A DNA stretch of 8,608 nt from SIG440 sp045645485 (GTDB taxonomy: Bacteria > Bacillota > Clostridia > Monoglobales > Monoglobaceae): positions 1 to 8,608 of the forward strand of contig JAZRIX010000005.1 in NCBI GenBank assembly GCA_045645485.1. Direction: 5' to 3'. Shown here piece by piece: positions 1-4,951 of this stretch. Below the pieces are notes generated by a model. The model worked only from the letters and a program-made list of their open reading frames with translations, was not told where the DNA came from and did no database searches. The position numbers were made by a program, and so were the translations under genes. Each line of letters starts with the position of its first letter. Positions within the stretch are counted from its first letter, which is position 1.

Positions 1-518
1 TTGAAGAAATTGCTCCTCAGGTATGGGTGGCAAAATCAGCAAAAATTTATCCTTCGGCATATATTGGTGCGCCCTGTATAATTGATGAGAATTCTGAAGT
101 AAGGCATTGTGCGTTTATCCGTGGCAGTGTTATTGTGGGAAAAAACTGTGTTGTAGGAAATTCAACAGAAATAAAAAACTGTATAATTTTTGATAATGTA
201 CAGGTTCCCCACTATAATTATTTAGGTGATTCGGTGCTGGGATTCAAGTCGCATCTGGGAGCAGGAGCCGTTACTTCCAATGTGAAAAGTGACAAAACCT
301 TGGTTACTGTTCTGAAGGACGGTGAAAAGATTGAAACAGGACTTAAAAAATTTGGTGCTATGATAGGAGACTTTACAGAGGTTGGCTGCAACAGCGTTCT
401 TTGCCCCGGTACGGTAATCGGAAAGAACTGCACTGTATACCCTCTTTCCAGAGTGAGAGGTTTTTTGAAGGAAAATTCAATTTTCAAAAGTCAGGAGAAT
501 ATTGTTGAAAAAGTTTAG
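1..518 (+). CDS. Left-handed beta-helix acyltransferase, UDP-GlcNAc pyrophosphorylase-related (5' partial)
   Basis: The reading frame is open from base 3 with no stop, so the gene starts before the window; 171 C-terminal residues are visible, ending at TAG 516-518. An in-frame GTG at 27 is not a believable start, because family-like sequence (EEIAPQVWVAKSAK) continues upstream of it. The protein is rich in hexapeptide-type repeats (IVGKNCVVGNSTEIKN, TVIGKNCTVYPL), which build a left-handed beta-helix as in the acetyltransferase half of GlmU. The blocks EVRHCAFIRG, VQVPHYNYLGDSVLG and GAGAVTSNVKSDK are, from memory, typical of clostridial proteins of about 220-240 residues annotated as UDP-N-acetylglucosamine pyrophosphorylase, so roughly 50-60 residues are missing. 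No nucleotidyltransferase domain is visible. A role in GlcN1P acetylation or sugar-nucleotide formation is inferred from family and from the nagB-glmM neighbours; the true substrate cannot be read from the sequence. Confidence 0.85.
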   Translation, partial: EEIAPQVWVAKSAKIYPSAYIGAPCIIDENSEVRHCAFIRGSVIVGKNCVVGNSTEIKNCIIFDNVQVPHYNYLGDSVLGFKSHLGAGAVTSNVKSDKTLVTVLKDGEKIETGLKKFGAMIGDFTEVGCNSVLCPGTVIGKNCTVYPLSRVRGFLKENSIFKSQENIVEKV

Positions 519-530
519 CGACAATATACA
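502..530 (+). promoter_or_regulatory. Weak candidate promoter for the ribozyme-nagB-glmM transcript
   Basis: TTGTTG at 502-507 and TATACA at 525-530 are separated by 17 bp. The -10 matches the consensus at four of six positions, but the -35 at only three. Initiation would fall near 537, upstream of the ribozyme. The alternative is read-through from the preceding acyltransferase gene, since no U-tract terminator separates them. Confidence 0.2.
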
Positions 531-556
531 GCAAAAAATACAGACCTTGCTGTTCA

Positions 557-590
557 AAACAGTGCCGAATCTCTTGCGGCATAACTGTTT
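557..590 (+). other. Leader hairpin abutting the ribozyme cleavage site
   Basis: AAACAGT (557-563) pairs with ACTGTTT (584-590), and GCCG (564-567) pairs with CGGC (577-580). An ATA bulge (581-583) interrupts the 3' arm and the loop is 9 nt. The stem ends one base before the predicted scissile A591/G592. CTGTT at 550-554 could instead pair with AACAG at 558-562, giving a competing smaller hairpin. After self-cleavage the upstream RNA fragment would end in this structure. It may protect that 3' end or be incidental; only the pairing is seen directly. Confidence 0.45.
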
Positions 591-719
591 AGCGCCAGAC
601 CGCAAATGTTTTGCGGTGACGAGGTAAGAAGAAATCGAATTTTTTCGGCGGGTACTTCTTCGGTATTGTCCATATCGTAAGAATGCATACAAAATCACAA
701 AAGTGTATTCAAAGGACAG
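591..719 (+). ncRNA. glmS ribozyme: glmS-type GlcN6P-activated self-cleaving ribozyme/riboswitch
   Basis: The core AGCGCC (591-596), GACGAGG (618-624), AUCGA (634-638) and UCGGCGG (645-651) match the glmS ribozyme consensus. Cleavage is predicted between A591 and G592. P1 is ACCGCAAA 599-606 with UUUGCGGU 610-617. P2 is AAGAAG 626-631 with CUUCUU 655-660. P3 is CGGUAU 661-666 with AUAUCG 672-677. The P3 loop UGUCC (667-671) pairs with GGACA (714-718) to form the P3.1 pseudoknot. P4 is 681-688 with 703-710, including two G-U pairs. CGCC 593-596 can also pair with GGCG 647-650. By alignment from memory, G618 corresponds to the catalytic guanine. Known members use glucosamine-6-phosphate as a cofactor for self-cleavage, after which the downstream mRNA is degraded. 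Here the next gene is nagB, not glmS. Identification is firm; the exact 3' boundary is approximate. Confidence 0.95.
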
Positions 720-726
720 AGACAAC

Positions 727-743
727 AGCTTTTGAAAGGAGCT
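727..743 (+). promoter_or_regulatory. nagB ribosome binding site within a small hairpin
   Basis: The Shine-Dalgarno AAAGGAG (735-741) lies 8 nt before ATG 750 and fixes that start. AGCUUU (727-732) can pair with GGAGCU (738-743), giving six pairs, two of them G-U, around the loop UGAAA. This would partly bury the GGAG. The pairing is weak enough to be a modest translational brake or chance. Confidence 0.4.
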
Positions 744-749
744 TTATAT

Positions 750-1460
750 ATGAATTTTATTACTGTAAAAAACTATCATGAATTAAGCCGCAAAGCGGCA
801 AATATTATTGCGGCTCAGGTTGTTTCAAAGCCATGCTCGGTACTTGGTCTGGCAACAGGCTCAACCCCTATCGGCACATACAAAAAGCTTGCAGAGTATA
901 ACAAATCAGGTGATGTTGATTTTTCTTCGGTTACCACTGTTAATCTTGATGAATATTGCGGCTTGACAGCAGAAAACGACCAGAGCTACAGATATTTTAT
1001 GAACAATAATTTGTTTAAGTACATTAATGTTGACATAAACAAAACCTTTGTTCCCAACGGCTGTGCAGAAGATCTTGCAGAAGAAGGAAGAAGATATGAC
1101 CAACTGATTAAAGATTTGGGCGGTATTGATTTGCAGCTTCTCGGTATAGGCAATGACGGACACATTGGATTCAATGAACCTGACGAGTTTTTTACCAGGG
1201 AAACACATCAGGTTGACCTTGACCCGTCAACAATTGAAGCCAATGCCCGTTTTTTTGAATCTGCGGATATGGTTCCGAGACAGGCAATAACTATGGGTAT
1301 GATGTCTATTATGCAAGCAGAAAAGGTGTTGTTGATTGCAAACGGAAAAGCTAAAAAAGAAATAGTTGAAAAAGCTTTTTACGGTCCTATAACTCCTTTG
1401 GTTCCTGCATCTATTCTACAGCTTCACAAGGATGTAACTGTTATTTTTGCTGAGGAATAG
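750..1460 (+). CDS. nagB: Glucosamine-6-phosphate deaminase (NagB)
   Basis: A 236-residue cytoplasmic isomerase/deaminase interconverting GlcN6P with fructose-6-phosphate and ammonia. ATG 750 is chosen over an in-frame TTG at 732 because AAAGGAG lies just upstream of the ATG and overlaps the TTG extension. Visible motifs are LATGSTP (34-40, phosphate loop), NLDEY (65-69) and GIGNDGHIGFNEP (132-144). Aligned from memory to E. coli NagB, active-site residues are kept: D67, D136, H138, E143, R167 and K202. The usual SRTH that follows NEP reads RETH here (150-153), and the E. coli allosteric Arg/Lys are not present, as in non-allosteric Bacillus types. The length is at the short end of the family. 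It lies directly under a glmS ribozyme and 22 bp before glmM, so the product GlcN6P probably represses it. That sign suggests a biosynthetic role (amination of Fru6P) rather than catabolism; this is inference. Confidence 0.93.
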   Translation: MNFITVKNYHELSRKAANIIAAQVVSKPCSVLGLATGSTPIGTYKKLAEYNKSGDVDFSSVTTVNLDEYCGLTAENDQSYRYFMNNNLFKYINVDINKTFVPNGCAEDLAEEGRRYDQLIKDLGGIDLQLLGIGNDGHIGFNEPDEFFTRETHQVDLDPSTIEANARFFESADMVPRQAITMGMMSIMQAEKVLLIANGKAKKEIVEKAFYGPITPLVPASILQLHKDVTVIFAEE

Positions 1461-1482
1461 AAAATACAAAGGAGGTTATAAA

Positions 1483-2829
1483 ATGGGTAAATATTTTGGA
1501 ACAGACGGCTTTAGAGGTGAAGCAAACGTAAATCTGACTGTTGAGCATGCCTTTAAGATCGGCAGATATCTTGGATGGCATTACGGCAAGGAACACAAAT
1601 GTAATGTGGTAATCGGTAAGGACACAAGACGTTCAAGCTATATGTTTGAGTATGCACTTGCGGCAGGACTTACTGCAAGCGGTGCGGATGCATATCTATT
1701 GCATGTTACCACCACACCGTCGGTATCATATGTGGTCAGAACAGAGGATTTTGATTGCGGAATTATGATTTCTGCAAGCCATAATCCCTATTACGACAAC
1801 GGTATAAAGCTCATAAACAGCAAGGGCGAAAAAATGTCTGAGTCAATTATTGCGGACATTGAAGCATACCTTGACGGAGTTATTGGTGAAGTGCCGTTGG
1901 CAACTGGCGAAAATATAGGAAGAACAATAGACTATATTGCCGGTAGAAACCGCTATACGGGATATATTATTTCTCTTGCTAGAAATTCTTACAGAGGACT
2001 GAAGGTCGGACTTGACTGTTCAAACGGAAGTACGTGGATGCTTGCGAAGAATATCTTTGATACATTGGGTGCAGAAACCTATGTGATCGGAAATCAGCCA
2101 AACGGCTTTAACATTAATCTGGAATGCGGTTCCACACATATGGATCAGCTTTGTGAGTTTGTAAAGGCCAATAATCTTGATATTGGCTTTGCTTTCGACG
2201 GAGATGCGGACCGTTGTCTTGCAGTTGATGAAAAGGGAAATAAGCTGTCAGGTGACCATATTATGTATTTTTGCGGAAAGTATATGATGGAAAACGGTAT
2301 GCTCAACAAGGATACAGTGGTTACAACGGTTATGTCGAACTTCGGCTTGTATAAGGCATTCGATGGAATCGGTATAAAGTATGTAAAAACCGATGTAGGC
2401 GATAAGTATGTGTATGAAGCTATGCAGAATGACGATTACTGCTTTGGCGGAGAAGAGTCCGGCCATATAATCTTTTCAAAGTTTGCGTCAACAGGTGACG
2501 GTCTTATTACGGCTTTGAAGATTATGGAGGTTTTAATAGAAAGCAAGCTTCCTGCGTCAAAGCTTTGTGAAGGATTTGAGATGTTCCCTCAGCTTCTTGT
2601 GAATGTGCGTGTTACCGATAAGGAAGCACCCCTTAATGACCCTGACGTGAAGGCGGCGGTTGCTGAGGTTGAAAAAGCTCTAGGTGATGAAGGAAGAATC
2701 CTGTTTCGCAAGAGTGGAACCGAGCCTCTTATACGTGTTATGGTGGAGGCAAAGGGTACAGCAATCTGTCAAACCATGGCAAACAAGGTCGTGGATGTTA
2801 TGAAAGAAAAGGGCTATGCAATAAAATAG
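1483..2829 (+). CDS. glmM: Phosphoglucosamine mutase (GlmM)
   Basis: A 448-residue cytoplasmic alpha-D-phosphohexomutase converting GlcN6P to GlcN1P on the route to UDP-GlcNAc and peptidoglycan. The length is standard for GlmM. Landmarks in order: KYFGTDGFRGEANV at the N-terminus (3-16); ISASHNP (96-102) with the phosphorylated catalytic Ser99; the metal-binding DGDADR loop (239-244); the sugar-specificity loop GGEESGH (322-328); and the C-terminal phosphate-binding FRKSGTEPLIRVMVEA starting at residue 408. The FGTDGFRG start and the GEESGH context favour GlmM over phosphomannomutase or phosphoglucomutase. ATG 1483 is preceded by GGAGG (1471-1475) at 7 nt spacing, which rules out an in-frame TTG at 1447 inside nagB. 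It is cotranscribed with nagB, shares the ribozyme leader and ends at a strong terminator. GlmM usually needs activating phosphorylation at the catalytic serine. Confidence 0.96.
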   Translation: MGKYFGTDGFRGEANVNLTVEHAFKIGRYLGWHYGKEHKCNVVIGKDTRRSSYMFEYALAAGLTASGADAYLLHVTTTPSVSYVVRTEDFDCGIMISASHNPYYDNGIKLINSKGEKMSESIIADIEAYLDGVIGEVPLATGENIGRTIDYIAGRNRYTGYIISLARNSYRGLKVGLDCSNGSTWMLAKNIFDTLGAETYVIGNQPNGFNINLECGSTHMDQLCEFVKANNLDIGFAFDGDADRCLAVDEKGNKLSGDHIMYFCGKYMMENGMLNKDTVVTTVMSNFGLYKAFDGIGIKYVKTDVGDKYVYEAMQNDDYCFGGEESGHIIFSKFASTGDGLITALKIMEVLIESKLPASKLCEGFEMFPQLLVNVRVTDKEAPLNDPDVKAAVAEVEKALGDEGRILFRKSGTEPLIRVMVEAKGTAICQTMANKVVDVMKEKGYAIK

Positions 2830-2837
2830 TTTTACTG

Positions 2838-2870
2838 TATGCGGCAATCGTTTGATTGCCGCATATTTTT
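2838..2870 (+). terminator. Intrinsic terminator after glmM
   Basis: TATGCGGCAATC (2838-2849) pairs perfectly over 12 bp with GATTGCCGCATA (2854-2865) around the loop GTTT, followed at once by TTTTT (2866-2870). This ends the amino-sugar transcript and insulates it from xpt. Confidence 0.95.
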
Positions 2871-2926
2871 ACATAATGCCGAATTGGTTTTTGACAAAAA
2901 TATAGCTTTTGCAGGATTGAAATTTG

Positions 2927-2955
2927 TTGACTTTTGAAAGATGGTGTGATATAAT
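2927..2955 (+). promoter_or_regulatory. Sigma-A type promoter of xpt and probably of the transporter operon
   Basis: TTGACT (2927-2932, five of six consensus positions) is followed after exactly 17 bp by TATAAT (2950-2955, perfect), with an extended -10 TG at 2947-2948. Initiation is expected near 2961-2963, giving a leader of only about 30 nt before the GTG start. A second TTGACA (2891-2896) upstream has no good -10 at the right distance. The short leader leaves no room for a riboswitch downstream of the start point. Confidence 0.88.
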
Positions 2956-2993
2956 ACCATAAAATGTATTATCTTGGTATTGGGGGAACCGTA

Positions 2994-3566
2994 GTGATTG
3001 CACTTGAAGAAAAAATATTGAAAGAAGGAACGGTTTTACCCGGAGATATACTTAAGGTTGACTGTTTCTTGAATCATCAGCTGGATGTTGATTTCTTGTT
3101 GGAAATGGGAAAAGAAATAGCGTCTCTATACGAAAATCAGAAGGTTGACAAAATTCTTACCATTGAAACATCGGGGATTCCCATTGCTTTTGCTGCGGCA
3201 CAGTTTTTGAAGGTTCCCGTTGTTTTTGCAAAAAAGGACAAGTCCGGAAACATTTCGGACAGATTTTTCTCATCAAGAGTTGAATCTTTTACCAGAAAAA
3301 ATGTATATGATGCTGTAGTAAGTAAAGAATATTTAGGAGAGTCGGACAACGTTTTGTTGATAGACGATTTTCTTGCAAAAGGAAATGCACTGACAGGTCT
3401 TATGGATATTTTGGATCAGGCAGGTGCAAGTCTTGTTGGTTGTGTGATTGCCATTGAAAAAGGTTTTCAGGGCGGCGGTGATGAGTTGAGGGAAAAAGGT
3501 ATCAGGGTTGATTCGCTGGCAATAATTGAATCAATGTCCGATGATTCCTTGACTTTCCGTAAATAA
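2994..3566 (+). CDS. xpt: Xanthine phosphoribosyltransferase (Xpt)
   Basis: A 190-residue type I phosphoribosyltransferase making XMP from xanthine and PRPP in the cytoplasm, for purine salvage. The PRPP-binding motif VLLIDDFLAKGNA occupies residues 120-132. KVDCFLNHQLD (21-31), TIETSGIP and IAIEKGFQGGGDEL closely resemble Bacillus Xpt (about 194 residues). GTG 2994 is preferred because GGGGGAA (2982-2988) sits at the correct distance and MIALEEKILKEG aligns with the Bacillus N-terminus. An in-frame ATG at 2964 lies at the predicted transcription start, has no ribosome binding site and adds non-homologous residues. It is led by a strong promoter and lies 59 bp before a nucleoside-binding lipoprotein gene, indicating a joint salvage and uptake unit. 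No guanine riboswitch, common for xpt in Firmicutes, is seen. Confidence 0.94.
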   Translation: MIALEEKILKEGTVLPGDILKVDCFLNHQLDVDFLLEMGKEIASLYENQKVDKILTIETSGIPIAFAAAQFLKVPVVFAKKDKSGNISDRFFSSRVESFTRKNVYDAVVSKEYLGESDNVLLIDDFLAKGNALTGLMDILDQAGASLVGCVIAIEKGFQGGGDELREKGIRVDSLAIIESMSDDSLTFRK

Positions 3567-3570
3567 TTTG

Positions 3571-3593
3571 TTATGTAAAAAATTTTTACATAA
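3571..3593. repeat. Perfect AT-rich 11-bp inverted repeat between xpt and the lipoprotein gene
   Basis: TTATGTAAAAA (3571-3581) and TTTTTACATAA (3583-3593) form a perfect dyad about a single central A. The near-zero spacer and low GC make it a poor RNA hairpin or terminator but a plausible protein-binding operator. A small TGCC-AAAAA-GGCA hairpin (3601-3613) and the AGGAGG site (3613-3618) follow. A weak TTGTTA/TAAATA pair (3568-3573, 3591-3596) with 17-bp spacing spans the dyad, but it is too poor to call a promoter. Confidence 0.55.
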
Positions 3594-3625
3594 ATATTTT
3601 TGCCAAAAAGGCAGGAGGTAACACA

Positions 3626-4831
3626 ATGAAAAAGTTTCTTTCACTACTTCTTGTTGGCGTAATGCTTGTAGCAGCACTTGGTGTTCTTACAGCTTGCGGC
3701 GACAAGTCATCCACAGCTGATTTCAAGATTGGCTTCATTTTCTTGCACGATGAAAACTCAACATACGACAAGAATTTCTTGGAAGCCGCTGAAGCAGCTA
3801 CAGCAGAGCTTGGTCTCAAAGCTGATCAGGTTATTTTCAAGACAAATATTCCTGAAGGTAACGAATGTTATGAAGCAGCTGCAGACCTTGCAGATCAGGG
3901 TTGCAATATCGTATTTGCAAACAGCTTTGGTCATGAGCCTTACATGCTGAAGGCTGCCAAGGAATTCCCTGAAGTACAGTTCTGCCATGCTACGGGTACA
4001 ACAGCTCATACAGAGAATGTTCCCAATTTCCACAATGCTTTTGCTTCAATTTATGAAGGCAGATATCTTGCAGGTATTGCTGCAGGTATGAAACTCAACG
4101 AAATGATTGAAAGCGGAAAAATTACAGCAGACCAGGCAAAGATGGGTTATGTAGGTGCTTTCACTTATGCTGAAGTTATTTCAGGCTATACATCTTTCTA
4201 CCTTGGTGCAAAATCAGTTTGCCCCAGCGTTACTATGGAAGTACAGTTCACAGGCAGCTGGTATGACGAAGCTCTTGAAAAAGAAGCAGCTACAAAGCTT
4301 TTGAGCAACAACTGTGTTCTCATCAGCCAGCACGCTGACTCAATGGGTGCTCCCACAGCTTGTGAAAATGCAGGTGTTCCCAATGTTTCTTACAACGGAA
4401 GCACACAGAGTGCATGTCCCAACACATTCATTATTTCTTCAAGAATTGACTGGGCACCTTATTTCAAGTATATCATCAATTCTGTTCTCAACAACGAGGC
4501 AATTGCTGCTGACTGGTGCGAAGGCTTTGAAGTTGGTTCTGTAAAGCTTACAGACATCAATGAAGCTGTTGCTGCCAAGGGAACAAAAGAAGCAATTGAA
4601 GACGCAAAAGCAAAGCTTATTGCAGGTGAAATCAATGTATTTGATACAGCTAACTTCACTGTTGAAGGTCAGAAGCTTGATTCTTACCTTGCAGATGTTG
4701 ATACTGATGCTAATTATGAAAAAGATACAGAAGCTATTGCTGACGGTTACTTCCATGAATCAGAATACCGCAGTGCTCCTTACTTCGATCTTCAGATTGA
4801 CGGCATCACACTTCTGAACAGCGCGTTCTAA
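3626..4831 (+). CDS. BMP-family lipoprotein, purine nucleoside-binding component of an ABC importer
   Basis: A 401-residue substrate-binding lipoprotein. The N-terminus MKKFLSLLLVGVMLVAALG is a signal peptide ending in the lipobox LTAC, with lipidated Cys24, so the mature protein is anchored to the outer face of the membrane. The body (FKIGFIFLHDENSTYDKNF from about 33, DLADQGCNIVFANSFGHEP, HNAFASIYEGRYLAGIAAGM) is typical of the BMP/PnrA family, whose characterised members bind purine nucleosides. At 401 residues it exceeds the 330-360 of classical members; the extra sequence is an acidic C-terminal part ending in EYRSAPYFDLQIDGITLLN, which I believe is usual in clostridial relatives. AGGAGG (3613-3618) lies 7 nt before the ATG. 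The restricted codon set (ctt, gct, aca, gaa favoured) suggests high expression. The downstream ATPase and two permeases complete a Nup-type importer (compare NupN in Bacillus, BmpA in Lactococcus). The exact ligand is not determinable. Confidence 0.93.
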   Translation: MKKFLSLLLVGVMLVAALGVLTACGDKSSTADFKIGFIFLHDENSTYDKNFLEAAEAATAELGLKADQVIFKTNIPEGNECYEAAADLADQGCNIVFANSFGHEPYMLKAAKEFPEVQFCHATGTTAHTENVPNFHNAFASIYEGRYLAGIAAGMKLNEMIESGKITADQAKMGYVGAFTYAEVISGYTSFYLGAKSVCPSVTMEVQFTGSWYDEALEKEAATKLLSNNCVLISQHADSMGAPTACENAGVPNVSYNGSTQSACPNTFIISSRIDWAPYFKYIINSVLNNEAIAADWCEGFEVGSVKLTDINEAVAAKGTKEAIEDAKAKLIAGEINVFDTANFTVEGQKLDSYLADVDTDANYEKDTEAIADGYFHESEYRSAPYFDLQIDGITLLNSAF

Positions 4832-4845
4832 TTGTGAGTTTTTGA

Positions 4846-4871
4846 ATAGGGCGGGGGAATCTCCGCCCTAT
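4846..4871 (+). other. GC-rich hairpin after the lipoprotein gene, no U-tract
   Basis: ATAGGGCGG (4846-4854) pairs with CCGCCCTAT (4863-4871). A further G-U and G-C pair extends the stem around the loop GAAT. The following sequence, ATTGTATAATTG, lacks a run of T. It is better read as an mRNA 3'-end stabiliser or partial attenuator lowering expression of the downstream ATPase and permease genes than as a full terminator. Binding-protein genes in ABC operons often carry such a structure. Confidence 0.6.
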
Positions 4872-4875
4872 ATTG

Positions 4876-4934
4876 TATAATTGTGTTGTTTGATAAACAC
4901 ATAGGCTGTGTTTATCAAACAACACAATATAATT
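4876..4934. repeat. Long perfect palindrome flanked by TATAA direct repeats
   Basis: A perfect 21-bp inverted repeat has arms at 4880-4900 and 4908-4928 around the 7-nt loop ATAGGCT; arm cores are TTGTGTTGTTTGATAAACAC and its reverse complement. The sequence TATAATT occurs at 4876-4882 and again at 4928-4934. The locus can therefore be read as a 47-bp palindrome (4881-4927) bounded by TATAA on each side. As RNA it is a very stable hairpin 14 nt upstream of the ATPase ribosome binding site; no U-tract follows on either strand. It could be an RNase III-type processing or stability element, an operator, or a minimal transposon-like insertion. Confidence 0.75.
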
Positions 4935-4951
4935 TAAAGATGGAGATTTTT

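Noticed and set aside
471..485. GAAAATT-C-AATTTTC inverted repeat as a CodY box
   Set aside because: The CodY consensus has the half-sites in the opposite order (AATTTTC-n-GAAAATT), and this one is inside a coding sequence.
27..518. GTG 27 as the start of the acyltransferase gene
   Set aside because: The frame stays open to the window edge and the residues before it match the family, so the gene is truncated by the window.
477..725. 82-residue minus-strand open frame opposite the nagB leader
   Set aside because: It lies across the ribozyme, whose structure explains the sequence; no recognisable protein or ribosome binding site.
732..749. TTG 732 as the nagB start
   Set aside because: The added residues are the translated ribosome binding site; ATG 750 follows AAAGGAG at good spacing.
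2964..2993. ATG 2964 as the xpt start
   Set aside because: It coincides with the predicted transcription start, has no ribosome binding site, and GTG 2994 aligns with the Bacillus Xpt N-terminus.
2871..2993. Guanine/xanthine riboswitch upstream of xpt
   Set aside because: No aptamer core or three-way junction is visible and the promoter is too close to the gene.
3571..3600. Terminator between xpt and the lipoprotein gene
   Set aside because: The dyad is almost all A-T with a one-base centre, so it would make a very weak hairpin; read-through from the xpt promoter is more likely.
4439..4756. 105-residue minus-strand open frame within the lipoprotein gene
   Set aside because: It is a shadow of the strongly biased coding strand, with no motif or start signals.
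4876..4933. Exact TATAAT boxes at 4876 and 4928 as promoters for the ATPase gene
   Set aside because: Neither has a credible -35 at 15-18 bp or an extended -10; they are better explained as the flanking repeat of the palindrome.
4883..4951. N-terminal extension of the ATPase from TTG 4883
   Set aside because: It would translate the palindrome; the ABC fold begins at MEKNIALEL from ATG 4952 with GGAG upstream.
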